A stretch of 64,000 bases of DNA from Enterobacter asburiae (GCF_008080435.1 NZ_VRKN01000006.1:234372-298371), one strand, 5' to 3'. Positions 10,526-20,684 are shown, counted from the stretch's first letter. Made by a program: numbers and translations. Notes: generated from the letters alone by a model not told the origin.

Positions 10526-12073
10526 ATGCCCCACTCCAGCCCCGACGCCCTGCAACAACGTTGCCAGCACATTGTGACAAGCCCGGTGTTAACCCCGGAA
10601 CAAAAACGTCATTTTCTGGCGCTGGAAGCGGAAAACAACCTGCCTTATCCGGCACTTCCTGAGGCCGCGCGAGCCGCACTGGACGAGGGATTTATCTGCG
10701 ACATGTTCGAAGGCCATGCCCCTTACAAACCGCGCTACGTTCTGCCGGATTATGAAAAATTCCTGGCTAACGGTTCAGAATGGCTGGAGCTGGAAGGGGC
10801 GAAAGACTTTGATGACGCCCTCTCGCTGTTAACCATCCTTTATCACCATGTTCCGTCCGTCACATCAATGCCCGTCTATCTGGGCCAGCTGGATGCAATA
10901 CTGAACCCTTATGTTAGAATTCTAACACAAGAAGAGATCGATAGCCGAATAAAACGTTTCTGGCGCTATCTCGACAGAACCCTGCCGGATGCCTTTATGC
11001 ACGCCAATATCGGCCCGGCGGATACGCCCGTCACACGCGCCATTCTGCGCGCTGATGCAGAGCTGAAGCAGGTTTCGCCGAATCTGACCTTTATCTACGA
11101 TCCAGATATCACCCCAGACGATTTGCTGCTTGAGGTGGCGAAAAACATATGTGAATGCAGTAAACCGCATGTTTCCAATGGTCCGGTGAATGATAAAATT
11201 TTCACAAAAGGTCGTTATGGCGTGGTGAGTTGTTACAACTCCCTGCCGCTTGCAGGCGGTGGCAGCACCCTGGTGCGCCTTAACCTCAAAACCATTGCTG
11301 AACGCAGCACATCCATTGACGACTTCTTTACCCGCACGCTCCCGCACTACTGCCAGCAGCAAATTGCCATCATCGATGCGCGCTGTGATTTTCTGTATCA
11401 ACAATCTGGCTTCTTTGAGAATAGCTTCCTGGTAAAAGAGGGACTGATTGATGCCGATCGGTTTGTGCCAATGTTTGGCATGTACGGTCTGGCGGAGGCG
11501 GTAAACGCGCTCTGTGAGAAAGCAGGAATAGCGGGACGCTACGGAAAGGATGAACAGGCCAACGCGCTGGGTTATCGCATCAGCGAACAGCTTGCGGCGT
11601 TTGTCGAAAACACGCCGGTGAAACACGGCTGGCAGCATCACGCGATGCTTCACGCGCAGTCGGGGATCAGCTCCGACTCGGGCACCACGCCGGGCGCACG
11701 TCTGCCCTACGGCGACGAGCCGGATCCCATCAGCCATCTGCTGGCCGTGGCCCCTCATCACAAGCACTACTCTTCCGGGATAAGCGATATCCTGACGCTG
11801 GATGAGACGGTAAAACGCAACCCGCAGGCGGTGGTTCAGCTTTGCCTGGGCGCGTTCAGGGCGGGTATGCGTGAATTTACCGCCAACGTAGCGGGTAACG
11901 ATCTGGTCCGCGTGACCGGTTATATGGTGCGACTATCGGATCTGGATAAATACCGTGAAGCCGGATCGCGTACCAATACCACGTGGCTGGGGGAAGAGGC
12001 CGCACGCAATACCCGTATTCTGGAACGTCAGCCGCGCGTGATTAGCCATGAACAGCAGATGCGCTTTAGTTAG
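10526..12073 (+). CDS. yjjI: YjjI family glycyl radical enzyme of unknown substrate
   Basis: This 515-residue protein is the YjjI (DUF3029) family. A C-terminal RVTGYMVRL segment places the candidate radical glycine at G465, and [14 protein letters not shown] places a candidate thiyl cysteine at C236, as in glycyl radical enzymes. AAGGAAG precedes the ATG. The activase gene yjjW overlaps its 3' end by 26 bp, and it is divergent from deoC. Its coding sequence contains two DeoR operator-like sites, so it shares control DNA with deo. The substrate is unknown; proximity to deo suggests, but does not prove, a deoxynucleoside-related role. Confidence 0.85.
   Translation: MPHSSPDALQQRCQHIVTSPVLTPEQKRHFLALEAENNLPYPALPEAARAALDEGFICDMFEGHAPYKPRYVLPDYEKFLANGSEWLELEGAKDFDDALSLLTILYHHVPSVTSMPVYLGQLDAILNPYVRILTQEEIDSRIKRFWRYLDRTLPDAFMHANIGPADTPVTRAILRADAELKQVSPNLTFIYDPDITPDDLLLEVAKNICECSKPHVSNGPVNDKIFTKGRYGVVSCYNSLPLAGGGSTLVRLNLKTIAERSTSIDDFFTRTLPHYCQQQIAIIDARCDFLYQQSGFFENSFLVKEGLIDADRFVPMFGMYGLAEAVNALCEKAGIAGRYGKDEQANALGYRISEQLAAFVENTPVKHGWQHHAMLHAQSGISSDSGTTPGARLPYGDEPDPISHLLAVAPHHKHYSSGISDILTLDETVKRNPQAVVQLCLGAFRAGMREFTANVAGNDLVRVTGYMVRLSDLDKYREAGSRTNTTWLGEEAARNTRILERQPRVISHEQQMRFS
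10912..10927. promoter_or_regulatory. DeoR operator O1 inside yjjI (perfect palindrome)
   Basis: TGTTAGAATTCTAACA, a perfect 16-bp palindrome identical to the DeoR consensus as I know it. Its centre is 603 bp from O2, close to the 599 bp reported for E. coli deoO1-deoO2. It encodes V130-T134 of YjjI, using the rare codons AGA and CTA. The minus-strand TAGAAT would be the deoP1 -10 box. Confidence 0.85.
11191..11206. promoter_or_regulatory. Candidate third DeoR operator OE inside yjjI
   Basis: TGATAAAATTTTCACA matches the DeoR palindrome at 12 of 16 positions. Its centre is 279 bp beyond O1, about the position of the accessory operator OE in E. coli. The match is weaker than O1 and O2, and the positional agreement is the main support. 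Confidence 0.6.
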
Positions 12074-12908
12074 TCAGGTGATTCCTTTTTCCTGCGTGGA
12101 CGGGCCGGGCAGCCGCCTGGCCCTGTTCCTGCAGGGCTGCAACCTGCGCTGTAAAACCTGCCACAACCCGTGGACGATTGGCCGTTGCAACGACTGCGGG
12201 GACTGTGTGCCCCACTGCCCGCACGACGCGCTGACCATTCAGGCCGGACGCGTCTGGTGGCAGGAGAGTGACTGCCAGCAGTGCGACACCTGTCTGCACC
12301 TGTGCCAGCAGCAGGCAACGCCCATGGCGCACCGCTTCAGCGTGGAAGAGATCCTCACCCAGGTCCGCAAATCCGCACCCTTTATCGAAGGGATCACCGT
12401 GAGCGGCGGTGAAGCCACAACGCAATTGCCGTTTTTAGTGACGCTATTCACAGCGATCAAAGCCGATCCTGCCCTGCGTCACCTGACCTGTCTGGTAGAC
12501 AGCAACGGTCTGTTAAGCGAAACCGGCTGGCAAAAGCTGCTGCCGGTACTGGATGGCGCGATGCTGGATCTGAAGGCGTGGGGGAACGAGCATCACCGCT
12601 TCCTGACCGGACGCGAGAACCCGCAGATCAAGCAGAGCATCCGCTGGCTGGCAGATCGTCACCGCTTGACGGAGCTCCGCCTGCTGGTTATTCCGGAGCA
12701 GTGTGATTATCTGGAACATCTCAAACCGCTAACGACCTTTATCCACGGCCTTGGGAATGTGCCGGTGCGCATCAACGCGTTTCATGCGCATGGCGTTTAC
12801 GGTGAGGCAGCATCATGGCGCAGCGCCACGCCCGAGGACGTTGAACCGCTGGCGCGGGCGCTGGAAAAACAGAAGATAACGGTGATCCGTCCGGCGCTTT
12901 ACCTATAG
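12048..12908 (+). CDS. yjjW: YjjW glycyl radical enzyme activase (radical SAM)
   Basis: YjjW should install the glycyl radical on YjjI using S-adenosylmethionine. The radical-SAM CX3CX2C cluster is C31-C35-C38 (CNLRCKTC). An inserted ferredoxin-like domain has two CX2CX2CX3C sets, C47/C50/C53/C57 and C76/C79/C82/C86, so up to three 4Fe-4S clusters are expected. [12 protein letters not shown] is the SAM-binding glycine motif. The start lies 26 bp inside yjjI, implying translational coupling. The 286-residue length is close to the E. coli protein (287). Confidence 0.9.
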   Translation: MNSRCALVSQVIPFSCVDGPGSRLALFLQGCNLRCKTCHNPWTIGRCNDCGDCVPHCPHDALTIQAGRVWWQESDCQQCDTCLHLCQQQATPMAHRFSVEEILTQVRKSAPFIEGITVSGGEATTQLPFLVTLFTAIKADPALRHLTCLVDSNGLLSETGWQKLLPVLDGAMLDLKAWGNEHHRFLTGRENPQIKQSIRWLADRHRLTELRLLVIPEQCDYLEHLKPLTTFIHGLGNVPVRINAFHAHGVYGEAASWRSATPEDVEPLARALEKQKITVIRPALYL

Positions 12909-13685
12909 CGTGATGCCAAATACCGAACGGGTATTCTCAAGCAGCGCGTCGGCAATCACCTCTTCAGGCTCCTTTCGCAGTTCACACAGGGTGGTAAACA
13001 CGCGCGCCGCCTGTTCCGGGCGATTCGGCCGCCCCTGAAAACCATTCAGCGGCATATCCGGCGCGTCGGTTTCCAGCAGGAACGCCGACAGCGGCAGCTG
13101 TGCCATCACGTCCCGGGTTTTACTGGCACGCGGATAGGTGATGGTGCCACCGACGCCGATTTTATAGCCCAGTTCAATAAAACGCTGCGCCTGCTGCAGG
13201 CTGCCGGAGAAACCATGCACGACGCCTTTTCGCGGCAGATCGATGCGTTTCAGGTGCATCGCCAGCTTATCGTGCGTGCGTCTTGAGTGGAGGATCACCG
13301 GCAGATCGTGGCGCTTCGCCAGCCTGAGCTGCGCGTCGAGGATCGTCTGCTGGCGCTCAAACTGCGGATCCTCGCGATAAAGATCGAGGCCGATCTCACC
13401 GATGGCGACAAGTTTGTCTCCTGCGGTCTGCACTACCTCATCAAGCCTCTCAATATGCTCATCAAGATGCCGCTCAATCACAATCGGATGCAGGCCAAGC
13501 GCGGCATAGAGCGCGGGGTGCCGCATAGAAAGATCCAGCACGCGGGAAAAATAAGCCGCTTCCACTGACGGCACAATGATGGCCTGAACGCCTGCTTCGG
13601 CCGCTTTCACAATGCTTTGCTCTTCATCCCCCGTAAACGGCGGAAAATCAAAGTGGCAGTGGGTATCGACAAAGCGGTGCGTCAC
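12903..13685 (-). CDS. yjjV: TatD-family metal-dependent hydrolase YjjV
   Basis: A 260-residue TatD-type TIM-barrel hydrolase or deoxyribonuclease. The HxH metal motif is H9 and H11 (DTHCHFD), followed by GEIGLD with the metal-bridging glutamate, the HSR segment ([11 protein letters not shown]) and LETDAP near the C-terminus. Its start overlaps the yjjU stop by four bases (ATGA), so the two are co-translated. The substrate of YjjV itself is not established. It converges on yjjW with a six-base overlap. Confidence 0.9.
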   Translation of the reverse strand: MTHRFVDTHCHFDFPPFTGDEEQSIVKAAEAGVQAIIVPSVEAAYFSRVLDLSMRHPALYAALGLHPIVIERHLDEHIERLDEVVQTAGDKLVAIGEIGLDLYREDPQFERQQTILDAQLRLAKRHDLPVILHSRRTHDKLAMHLKRIDLPRKGVVHGFSGSLQQAQRFIELGYKIGVGGTITYPRASKTRDVMAQLPLSAFLLETDAPDMPLNGFQGRPNRPEQAARVFTTLCELRKEPEEVIADALLENTRSVFGITL

Positions 13686-14734
13686 GCCAGATCCTCGTTA
13701 TCCAGTAAAGCGTCATTCGCCTGCGGAATATCCACCAGCGGCATCGTCAGGGCGTCGTTGGCGACAATCGCAGGCGGCATAATAATGCGTTTATGCCGAT
13801 GAAGCGGCGGTTGCTCCGCCAGCATTTTCCCTACCGTCGCCAGGAAGTAACGCCCGCACAGCCGCCCCGTTTTGTAATCCATGCGCAGCGCAGGGACGCG
13901 GCTGCCCAGGGCCATGCTCAGCAGCGGCTTAGGCGGATAGATTTCAAAAATACGCAGCTTACCCGGCGGTTTTTCAATGAAGCGCTGCATCGCGCCGTAG
14001 GTGGTTTCATGCTGCTTCGCGATGTTCACCAGCGGCTGCAGGCTGCTGTCGCCCAACCAGCGCTCCATCCGTTTAAACCACTGTGGCGTGTAATACATTT
14101 GCGACGGTACGGTACGGATCACCACAATGGTTTTCGCCCCGCGCCGGGCGGCTTCCTGCACCGGCACCGCGTCACTGATCCCCCCGTCCAGATAACTAAT
14201 GCCATCCAGCAGGGCGCCGGTACGATAAAAACCGGGGATCGCGCTGGAGGCGCGGATGATGTCCAGCCAGTTCTCCTTCTGAGGAGAAAAATAGCCCGGC
14301 GAATAATCATCACCCCGGCTGGCGCACATCCAGAATTCTTTGCCGCTATCAAACAGACGGGCGGCGGTATCCATGGCCAGCGGCATCTGGCTGGAGGTCG
14401 ACTCCAGCAGCCAGTCGAGATCGATCAGGTTGCCGCCGCGCACAAAGCGCACCGGGTTAAAAAATTCTTTCGCCGTGGTGTAGCGCATAATGACCTTTCG
14501 CGCGTAGCCAGGCTGGTTACAGACATAGGCAGAGAGGTTCTGCGCCCCGGCAGACGTGCCGAAGTAAAGGTCAAACGGGTTGAACTGCGCGCGCATAAAT
14601 TCATCCAGCACGCCGGCGGTGAAAATGCCGCGCTGTCCTCCACCTTCGCAGACCAGCGCGAGTTGACCTGCGCGAAACGGCTTTAACGTCAGCGGCGCAA
14701 TATTGCCGAGCGTAACGGGAATTCGTTGCCCCAC
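13682..14734 (-). CDS. yjjU: Patatin-like phospholipase YjjU
   Basis: A 350-residue patatin-family lipid acyl hydrolase. The oxyanion-hole GGGQRG is at residues 31-36, the nucleophile serine is S61 in GTSAG, and the catalytic aspartate is D183 in LDGGISD, giving a complete Ser-Asp dyad. No signal peptide is seen, so it is probably cytoplasmic or peripheral to the membrane. It is transcribed with yjjV. Its length and opening (MGQRIPVTLGNIAPLTL) match E. coli YjjU, with a somewhat shorter C-terminal tail. Confidence 0.9.
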   Translation of the reverse strand: MGQRIPVTLGNIAPLTLKPFRAGQLALVCEGGGQRGIFTAGVLDEFMRAQFNPFDLYFGTSAGAQNLSAYVCNQPGYARKVIMRYTTAKEFFNPVRFVRGGNLIDLDWLLESTSSQMPLAMDTAARLFDSGKEFWMCASRGDDYSPGYFSPQKENWLDIIRASSAIPGFYRTGALLDGISYLDGGISDAVPVQEAARRGAKTIVVIRTVPSQMYYTPQWFKRMERWLGDSSLQPLVNIAKQHETTYGAMQRFIEKPPGKLRIFEIYPPKPLLSMALGSRVPALRMDYKTGRLCGRYFLATVGKMLAEQPPLHRHKRIIMPPAIVANDALTMPLVDIPQANDALLDNEDLA

Positions 14735-14801
14735 CTCTGCTTTCCTGTTTTGATTATTTTATAACACCACAGTAACGCACCCGACCTGTTACGCAAATAA
14801 G

Positions 14802-14830
14802 AAAAAGCCAGTCACAGTGACTGGCTTTTT
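14802..14830 (-). terminator. Rho-independent terminator after ytjA
   Basis: A near-perfect stem AAAAAGCCAGTC...GACTGGCTTTTT with A- and T-runs on both sides, 25 bp after the ytjA stop on the leftward strand. Its symmetry would allow it to act in both directions, insulating yjjU from ytjA. Confidence 0.85.
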
Positions 14831-14854
14831 TTTGTTGAAGGAATATTGCATTTG

Positions 14855-15016
14855 CTACGGACGTCGACGCCCCGTAAACAGGCTGACCAGGAACAGAATA
14901 ATACCCACAACGAAGACAATTTTAGCTGCCCATGCCGCTGTACCTGCCAGTCCACCAAAGCCCAATGCGGCGGCAATTAACGCGATAACCAGAAATATAA
15001 TGCCCCAACGAAACAT
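14855..15016 (-). CDS. ytjA: Small DUF1328 membrane protein YtjA
   Basis: A 53-codon gene starting [19 protein letters not shown] and ending GRRRP. It has two hydrophobic helices joined by a Gly/Ala-rich turn ([14 protein letters not shown]), the DUF1328/YtjA pattern. AAAGGAGAAGCTT provides a strong ribosome site. The location between yjjU and osmY is the same as in E. coli. In E. coli the product is a small stress-associated inner membrane protein with no known biochemical role. Confidence 0.92.
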   Translation of the reverse strand: MFRWGIIFLVIALIAAALGFGGLAGTAAWAAKIVFVVGIILFLVSLFTGRRRP

Positions 15017-15143
15017 AAGCTTCTCCTTTACCATAGTTAATGTCGGCCGCTAAATGTGAGCGCTCAGGTCACTCACCGGCGTTTTTCCAGAGTCGTTTTT
15101 ATTTCGCCCGCAGGTGTTAGCCAGACGGGCGAATGGTCCAGAT

Positions 15144-15761
15144 TTACTTCGTTTTCAGATCGTTTTTAACGCTTTTCACACCATCAATCGCTTTTGCGAT
15201 GGACTCGGCACGTTCACTTTGCGCCTGCGAATCTACCGTACCGGAAAGCTGAACCACACCATCGGTGGTTTCCACTTTCACCTTACGGGATGGCACGATG
15301 TCATCTGCTAAAAGTTTAGCTTTGATTTCGCTGGTCGTAGCGGCATCACCGGCATAACCTTTCACCGACGCGTTTTTGCTGTCACGTACGTGCAGCTTAT
15401 CGCTGACGGAGGCAACACCTTCGACGCCCTTAGCGACTTTCACCGCCTGTTCGGCCTGAGCCTGGCTTTCCACGAAGCCGCTCAGCGTGACCACTTTCTT
15501 GTCGGTCTTAACGGAAATATCGGTGCTCTTGATGGCTTCATCATCCACCAGTGCGGCTTTCACTTTTGCTGTGATTGAGCTGTCATCCATGAAATTGCCG
15601 ACTTTATTCATAGAGCTATCGATTTTTTGCCCTGCGGTATCGGCCGTGGACTGTGCTTTATCCATTGTGCTGCTTTCCGCCAGGGCGGAACCGCTCACCA
15701 GAACGCTACCCAGAGTCACAGCCAGCAGAGTTTTAGAAATCTTCAGTCTTGTCATATTCAT
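15144..15761 (-). CDS. osmY: Osmotically inducible periplasmic protein OsmY
   Basis: A 205-residue periplasmic chaperone-like protein with two BON domains (roughly residues 58-126 and 137-205). The N-terminal [19 protein letters not shown]...ALA is a signal peptide, probably cleaved after residue 28 (ALA/ES). The ATG at 15761 has AGGA upstream; an open extension to 15887 covers the promoter and is rejected. In E. coli osmY is induced by RpoS and hyperosmolarity. A TATATAAAA stretch in the leader is compatible with that, but I did not map a promoter. Confidence 0.95.
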   Translation of the reverse strand: MNMTRLKISKTLLAVTLGSVLVSGSALAESSTMDKAQSTADTAGQKIDSSMNKVGNFMDDSSITAKVKAALVDDEAIKSTDISVKTDKKVVTLSGFVESQAQAEQAVKVAKGVEGVASVSDKLHVRDSKNASVKGYAGDAATTSEIKAKLLADDIVPSRKVKVETTDGVVQLSGTVDSQAQSERAESIAKAIDGVKSVKNDLKTK

Positions 15762-16027
15762 CGATCTATTCCTGTGTTGACCCGTTATTCGGGCTACATA
15801 CTTCCTTAGTAGTTTTATATATTGCGAATAAACACACGGGCAAAATGGATAACCTAAAGTCATGCATTGAACAGTTAATTTATCCACGCCCGGTGTTAAA
15901 CACTGAGTTAAATATAGATCACTCTCACAGAGCCGCTTTCAGAATTGGGTAAAAAACGCGCGAATAGCGTGAAATTGCGTTGAATTAAGAACATTCCGCA
16001 AGGGATTAATAAGACAGGAATTAAAGA

Positions 16028-16051
16028 AGAGCACGGCGGCAGCCGTGCTCT
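16028..16051 (-). terminator. Terminator after prfC
   Basis: On the minus strand AGAGCACGGC, a four-base loop and GCCGTGCTCT form a 10-bp stem followed by TCTTTAATTCC. It lies ten bases after the prfC stop codon. Confidence 0.8.
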
Positions 16052-16060
16052 GAGAGGGGA

Positions 16061-17650
16061 TTAGTGCTCGCGGGTTTTACGGAACTGAACGTCAGGATAA
16101 CGTTCCTGCGTCAGGTTCAGGTTCACCATGGTTGGCGCGATATAGGTCAGGTTATCGCCGCCATCCAGCGCCAGCTGAATTTCGTTCTTACGCTTAAATT
16201 CTTCGAATTTCTTCACGTCGGAACACTCAACCCAGCGCGCCGTCGCCACGTTCACTGACTCGTAAATCGCTTCCACGTTGTACTCGCTCTTCAGACGCGC
16301 AACAACCACGTCGAACTGCAGCACACCGACCGCGCCAACGATCAAATCGTTGTTCGCGATCGGGCGGAACACCTGCACGGCACCCTCTTCGGAGAGCTGA
16401 ACCAGGCCTTTCAGCAGCTGTTTCTGCTTCAGCGGGTCGCGCAGACGGATACGACGGAACAGCTCCGGTGCGAAGTTCGGAATACCCGTGAACTTCATCA
16501 TCTCGCCCTGAGTGAAGGTATCACCGATCTGAATAGTGCCGTGGTTGTGCAGACCGATGATGTCGCCCGGATACGCTTCTTCAACGTGGGAGCGATCGCC
16601 CGCCATAAAGGTCAGCGCATCGGAAATCACCACGTCTTTACCGATACGCACCTGGCGCAGCTTCATGCCCTTTTCATATTTACCGGATACCACGCGCATA
16701 AAGGCCACGCGGTCGCGGTGTTTCGGGTCCATGTTGGCCTGAATTTTGAACACGAAGCCGGTGAACTTCTCTTCCTGCGCTTCCACTTCACGGGTGTCGG
16801 TTTTGCGCGGCATCGGGCGCGGCGCCCACTCCACCAGACCGTCCAGCATGTGGTCAACGCCGAAGTTACCCAGCGCGGTACCAAAGAAGACCGGGGTAAT
16901 TTCGCCGCTCAGGAACAGCTCTTTGTCGAACTCGTGAGACGCGCCTTTTACCAGCTCCAGCTCGTCGCGCAGCTGCGCAGCCAGCTCTTCACCGACTGCC
17001 GCATCCAGATCCGGGTTGTCCAGACCTTTCACCACGCGGACTTCCTGAATGGTGTGGCCTTTACCGGTCTGATACAGGTAGGTTTCGTCTTTATAGAGGT
17101 GATACACCCCTTTGAACAGCTTACCGCAGCCAATTGGCCAGGTGATGGGCGCACAGGCGATCTTCAGCTCGCTTTCCACTTCGTCCATCACTTCCATCGG
17201 ATCGCGGATGTCACGGTCGAGTTTGTTCATAAAGGTGAGGATCGGCGTATCGCGCAGACGAGTGACTTCCATCAGCTTACGTGTCCTGTCTTCTACACCT
17301 TTCGCGGCGTCGATCACCATCAGACAGCAGTCCACCGCCGTCAGGGTACGGTAAGTATCTTCGGAGAAGTCTTCGTGGCCCGGGGTGTCCAGCAGGTTCA
17401 CCAGGCAGTCGTGATACGGGAACTGCATCACGGAGGTGGTAATCGAAATACCACGCTGCTTTTCCATCTCCATCCAGTCAGATTTTGCATGCTGGCTGGA
17501 GCCACGGCCTTTAACGGTACCCGCAGTCTGGATCGCCTGTCCGAACAGCAACACCTTCTCAGTGATGGTCGTTTTACCGGCATCCGGGTGCGAGATAATG
17601 GCAAAAGTGCGGCGCTTGGCCACCTCTTGCAGATAAGGAGACAACGTCAT
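16061..17650 (-). CDS. prfC: Peptide chain release factor 3
   Basis: RF3 is the GTPase that recycles RF1 and RF2 from the ribosome after peptide release. The ATG at 17650 gives [16 protein letters not shown] and 529 residues, equal to E. coli. The G1 motif HPDAGKTT (residues 21-28), the switch segment [16 protein letters not shown] and the NKLD motif are all present, followed by the EF-G-like domains. A TTG two codons upstream was not chosen. It is a single gene with its own terminator. Confidence 0.96.
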   Translation of the reverse strand: MTLSPYLQEVAKRRTFAIISHPDAGKTTITEKVLLFGQAIQTAGTVKGRGSSQHAKSDWMEMEKQRGISITTSVMQFPYHDCLVNLLDTPGHEDFSEDTYRTLTAVDCCLMVIDAAKGVEDRTRKLMEVTRLRDTPILTFMNKLDRDIRDPMEVMDEVESELKIACAPITWPIGCGKLFKGVYHLYKDETYLYQTGKGHTIQEVRVVKGLDNPDLDAAVGEELAAQLRDELELVKGASHEFDKELFLSGEITPVFFGTALGNFGVDHMLDGLVEWAPRPMPRKTDTREVEAQEEKFTGFVFKIQANMDPKHRDRVAFMRVVSGKYEKGMKLRQVRIGKDVVISDALTFMAGDRSHVEEAYPGDIIGLHNHGTIQIGDTFTQGEMMKFTGIPNFAPELFRRIRLRDPLKQKQLLKGLVQLSEEGAVQVFRPIANNDLIVGAVGVLQFDVVVARLKSEYNVEAIYESVNVATARWVECSDVKKFEEFKRKNEIQLALDGGDNLTYIAPTMVNLNLTQERYPDVQFRKTREH

Positions 17651-17741
17651 AATCAAATCTTCTTTTATAAGCGCGGCAGCACGCCACGCATCATGGAATA
17701 CAAAATTGCGGCTATTTTACCCATCAATGGGGGGCAGGCAA

Positions 17742-18419
17742 TCATTGTTTACACAGGAGTTGCTCCAGTTCGTTCAACGACGTCACGGTCCAGGTCGGCT
17801 CAATGCCTTCAGGCTTCACGCGGCCATGCGCATTGAGCCAGACGGTCGACAGACCGGCATTCATGCCGCCCAGAATATCTGACTCTGCCGTATCACCCAC
17901 CATCAGTACGCGTTCGCGGTCGGGATGACCGGCCTGCGACAGCGCATAATCGAAAATACGCGGATCCGGTTTAGGTACACCCACCTCTTCCGAGATCACC
18001 AGCGCGTCGAAATGATCGCGCAGGCCGGTGCGCTCAAGGCGGATCTGCTGCAGAGCGGTAAAACCGTTGGTAATGATCCCCAGTTTCACCTTGCCTTTCA
18101 ACGCATTCAGCAGGGAAACCGCGCCCGGCAGTGGCGCACAGATATCGGCCATCGCGTTCAGGAAGGCCTCATTCAGCGTCCCCGGACTGACCTTTAAACG
18201 TTCCGCCCAGACGTCAAAACGCTGGTGCTGAAGTTGTAACGCGGTGATGGCACCGTTCTGGTAATCCACCCACAGCGGCTTGTTTACCGCCTGATAGTCC
18301 TGAAAATCTTCAGCGGTGAAGGTCACGCTATAGTCGAGAAACATCCGCTGCAGGCCGCCGAACGAATCAAACGTAAACAGCGTTTCGTCGGCATCAAAGA
18401 AAATCCAGTCCCATTTCAT
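17742..18419 (-). CDS. yjjG: Pyrimidine 5'-nucleotidase YjjG
   Basis: YjjG is a HAD-family nucleotidase that in E. coli dephosphorylates dUMP, UMP and non-canonical pyrimidine nucleotides as a house-cleaning function. The 225-residue product has the nucleophile motif FFDADETLF at residues 7-15, ITNGFTALQ as motif II, and [12 protein letters not shown] as the magnesium-binding motif IV. It lies 20 bp after rimI on the same strand, so holD-rimI-yjjG probably form one transcript. Confidence 0.93.
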   Translation of the reverse strand: MKWDWIFFDADETLFTFDSFGGLQRMFLDYSVTFTAEDFQDYQAVNKPLWVDYQNGAITALQLQHQRFDVWAERLKVSPGTLNEAFLNAMADICAPLPGAVSLLNALKGKVKLGIITNGFTALQQIRLERTGLRDHFDALVISEEVGVPKPDPRIFDYALSQAGHPDRERVLMVGDTAESDILGGMNAGLSTVWLNAHGRVKPEGIEPTWTVTSLNELEQLLCKQ

Positions 18420-18439
18420 CGTTACAACCTTATTTTTTA

Positions 18440-18883
18440 TTATCCAATCGGCAGAGCCATTATGATGGCGTCTTCACGTCCCTCTGCGGTGGGGTAGTAG
18501 TTACGGCGGATTGTCGCCTCGTTAAAGCCTAAACTTTCATAGAGCGCGATGGCGGCGACATTCGACGCGCGCACCTCCAGCCACAGGGTGAAAACGTCAC
18601 GGGTTTCGAGCTCACGGATGAGGTGCTCGAGCAGTTCTCTTCCCAGCCCACGGCGCTGGAACGCGGGATCAACCGCGATATTAAACAGCGTCGCTTCATC
18701 AAGAACAACCTGCGTGATCGCGAAGGCGGCCAGGGTGCCGTCAACGTCCAGGCGGTAGTTCAGATACCGTTCGCCCTGATTGCTGGCGAAGGTTTTTTCG
18801 CTCCACGGAAACGCGTGGGCGCGTGTTTCAATCGCAAACGCTGTGGTCAGGTCAGGCGTCGTGAGGGAAGAAATCGTGTTCAT
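18440..18883 (-). CDS. rimI: Ribosomal protein S18-alanine N-acetyltransferase RimI
   Basis: RimI acetylates the N-terminal alanine of ribosomal protein S18. The 147-residue GNAT protein carries the acetyl-CoA-binding [12 protein letters not shown] segment and the family-typical [21 protein letters not shown] stretch. Its start lies 32 bp inside the 3' end of holD, the usual arrangement in enterobacteria and probably a translationally coupled one. All parts expected from E. coli RimI are present. Confidence 0.94.
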   Translation of the reverse strand: MNTISSLTTPDLTTAFAIETRAHAFPWSEKTFASNQGERYLNYRLDVDGTLAAFAITQVVLDEATLFNIAVDPAFQRRGLGRELLEHLIRELETRDVFTLWLEVRASNVAAIALYESLGFNEATIRRNYYPTAEGREDAIIMALPIG

Positions 18884-19265
18884 ATTCGCAGATTTGTTGC
18901 CATAGCGCGCTGCGCGCTTTTGGGTTGGCTTTCAGTTCATCCAGCGCTGGCGTGCAGATCTGGCTCCCCTGGAGGGGGATCTCGTTTGTCTCTCCGATAC
19001 GCCAGCTGTTACAGCGGCTATCAGGAGGAAGCATCGCGACACGCTCTGGCGTCAGCTGTAAAACCTGATCGGCCGTCATCTTCAGGCTGCGAAGGACATC
19101 ATCGATCAGGGGTTCATTCAGGGCAGGCAGTTCTTCCGCCACCATCACCAGGCGAACGTGCGCAGGGATGGAAATGGCGATTTCGCCCTGCAACGCCGTC
19201 GGGCGACGCAAGGCCCACTGGGTTATGCCCAGCTGCTGCAACTGCCAGTCTCGTCGGGATGTCAT
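18852..19265 (-). CDS. holD: DNA polymerase III psi subunit HolD
   Basis: HolD (psi) bridges the clamp loader and chi (HolC), connecting the polymerase III holoenzyme to SSB-coated lagging-strand template. The 137-residue length equals E. coli. The N-terminal RRDWQLQQLGITQW is the DnaX-binding region and the rest is the chi-binding fold. It heads the leftward holD-rimI-yjjG unit and is divergent from rsmC with a gap of about 100 bp containing both promoters. Confidence 0.94.
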   Translation of the reverse strand: MTSRRDWQLQQLGITQWALRRPTALQGEIAISIPAHVRLVMVAEELPALNEPLIDDVLRSLKMTADQVLQLTPERVAMLPPDSRCNSWRIGETNEIPLQGSQICTPALDELKANPKARSALWQQICEYEHDFFPHDA

Positions 19266-19367
19266 AGGGAAAACTCCTGTCTCTCAGGCGCGCAAATATA
19301 GCAAATGTGTCGAAAGTGCGCCATCTACCTACTATAATCCCCGCCTGAGTTTATTGAGGAACAATTC

Positions 19368-20396
19368 ATGTCTGCATTTACCCCGGCAAGTGAAGTCTTG
19401 CTGCGTCACAGTGATGATTTCGAAGAAAGCCGTATTCTGTTTGCCGGAGATATGCAGGATGACCTGCCTGCGCGTTTCGACTGTGCTGAAAGCCGTGCCC
19501 ACACCCAATACTACCACCACTGGCAGGTGCTGAGCCGCCAGATGGGCGAGCGCGCGCGCTTTAGCCTGGTGGCGGAGCAGAGCGATATTGCCGACTGCGA
19601 CACGCTGATTTACTACTGGCCGAAGAATAAACCGGAAGCCCAGTTCCAGCTGATGAACCTGCTCTCCCTGCTGCCGGTCGGCTGCGATATTTTCGTGGTG
19701 GGTGAGAACCGCAGCGGCGTGCGTAGCGCTGAACAGATGCTGGAAGGCTACGCGCCGCTGAATAAAGTCGACAGCGCTCGCCGCTGTGGTCTGTACCATG
19801 GCCGTCTGGAAAAACAGACAACGTTTGATCCACAGGCTTACTGGGACGAGTACCAGCTTGACGGTCTGACCATCAAAACCCTGCCGGGCGTGTTCAGCCG
19901 TGATGCGCTGGATACAGGTAGCAAGCTGCTGCTCTCCACTCTGACGCCGCATACCAAAGGCAAAGTGCTGGACGTGGGCTGCGGCGCGGGCGTGCTCTCT
20001 ACCGTGCTCGCCAGCCATTCCCCAAAAGTACGTTTAACCCTGTGTGACGTGAGCGCCCCGGCGGTAGAAGCCAGCCGCGCAACGCTTGCCGCAAACGGCA
20101 TTGAAGGCGAGGTGATTGCCAGCAACGTCTTCTCTGACATCACCGGTCGCTTCGATATGATCATCTCTAACCCGCCGTTCCACGACGGCATGGAGACCAG
20201 CCTTGAAGCCGCGCAAACGCTTATCCGTGGCGCAACCCGTCATCTTAACAGCGGCGGTGAGCTGCGTATTGTCGCTAACGCCTTCCTGGCGTACCCGAAA
20301 GTGCTGGACGAAACCTTCGGCTTCCACGAAGTGATCGCCCAGACCGGTCGCTTTAAGGTCTACCGTACCGTGATGACGCGTCAGGCAAAGAAATAA
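19368..20396 (+). CDS. rsmC: 16S rRNA m2G1207 methyltransferase RsmC
   Basis: RsmC methylates N2 of G1207 in 16S rRNA within the 30S subunit. The 342-residue protein has the duplicated methyltransferase-like architecture. The C-terminal catalytic half carries the SAM-binding [12 protein letters not shown] and the catalytic NPPFHDG motif; the N-terminal half is degenerate. GAGGAACAATTC precedes the ATG. A REP hairpin follows the stop codon. Confidence 0.95.
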   Translation: MSAFTPASEVLLRHSDDFEESRILFAGDMQDDLPARFDCAESRAHTQYYHHWQVLSRQMGERARFSLVAEQSDIADCDTLIYYWPKNKPEAQFQLMNLLSLLPVGCDIFVVGENRSGVRSAEQMLEGYAPLNKVDSARRCGLYHGRLEKQTTFDPQAYWDEYQLDGLTIKTLPGVFSRDALDTGSKLLLSTLTPHTKGKVLDVGCGAGVLSTVLASHSPKVRLTLCDVSAPAVEASRATLAANGIEGEVIASNVFSDITGRFDMIISNPPFHDGMETSLEAAQTLIRGATRHLNSGGELRIVANAFLAYPKVLDETFGFHEVIAQTGRFKVYRTVMTRQAKK

Positions 20397-20411
20397 TTCG
20401 CCATGCAATGC

Positions 20412-20441
20412 TTGCCGGATAAGCGCCAGCGCCATCCGGCA
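20412..20441. repeat. REP element after rsmC
   Basis: Palindrome TTGCCGGATAAGCGC...GCCATCCGGCAA about 15 bp after the rsmC stop and upstream of the tRNA promoter. Confidence 0.8.
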
Positions 20442-20501
20442 AGCAGGCGTCTCCGTTCCGGCCATTTTTGCAGCAATCAATAAAAGGCGCGCACTTTTCT
20501 G

Positions 20502-20529
20502 TTGACGTAAAGCTGAAAACATCTAGAAT
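20502..20529 (+). promoter_or_regulatory. Sigma-70 promoter of the tRNA-Leu operon
   Basis: TTGACG (20502-20507) and TAGAAT (20524-20529) with a 16-bp spacer are followed at once by GCGCCTCC, a GC-rich discriminator typical of stringently controlled stable-RNA promoters. The first tRNA starts about 40 bp later. Confidence 0.8.
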
Positions 20530-20570
20530 GCGCCTCCGTGGTTACGATACTTTTACAGTATCGATGGTAT

Positions 20571-20656
20571 GCGAAGGTGGCGGAATTGGTAGACGCGCTA
20601 GCTTCAGGTGTTAGTGTCCTTTGGATGTGGGGGTTCGAGTCCCCCCCCTCGCACCA
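20571..20656 (+). tRNA. leuV: tRNA-Leu (anticodon CAG), copy 1
   Basis: An 86-nt class II tRNA starting GCGAAGGTGGCGGAATTGG and ending CCTCGCACCA with an encoded CCA. The anticodon loop CTTCAGGTG gives CAG, reading CUG. The variable arm is GTCC-TTT-GGAT, one base shorter than copy 2. The symbol follows the E. coli leuVPQ cluster by position only. Confidence 0.95.
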
Positions 20657-20684
20657 TAAATCACAATGATATTGCTCGCACTGG

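Noticed and set aside
15103..15133. Inverted repeat TTCGCCCG/CGGGCGAA as osmY terminator
   Set aside because: On the osmY strand the stem is followed by an A-rich rather than U-rich sequence and the loop is 15 bases, so it is not convincing.
15762..15887. N-terminal extension of osmY
   Set aside because: It would place residues before the signal peptide; the ATG at 15761 has a proper ribosome site.
16541..17836. 431-codon open frame antisense to prfC
   Set aside because: Overlaps a highly conserved essential-type gene completely and shows no family features.
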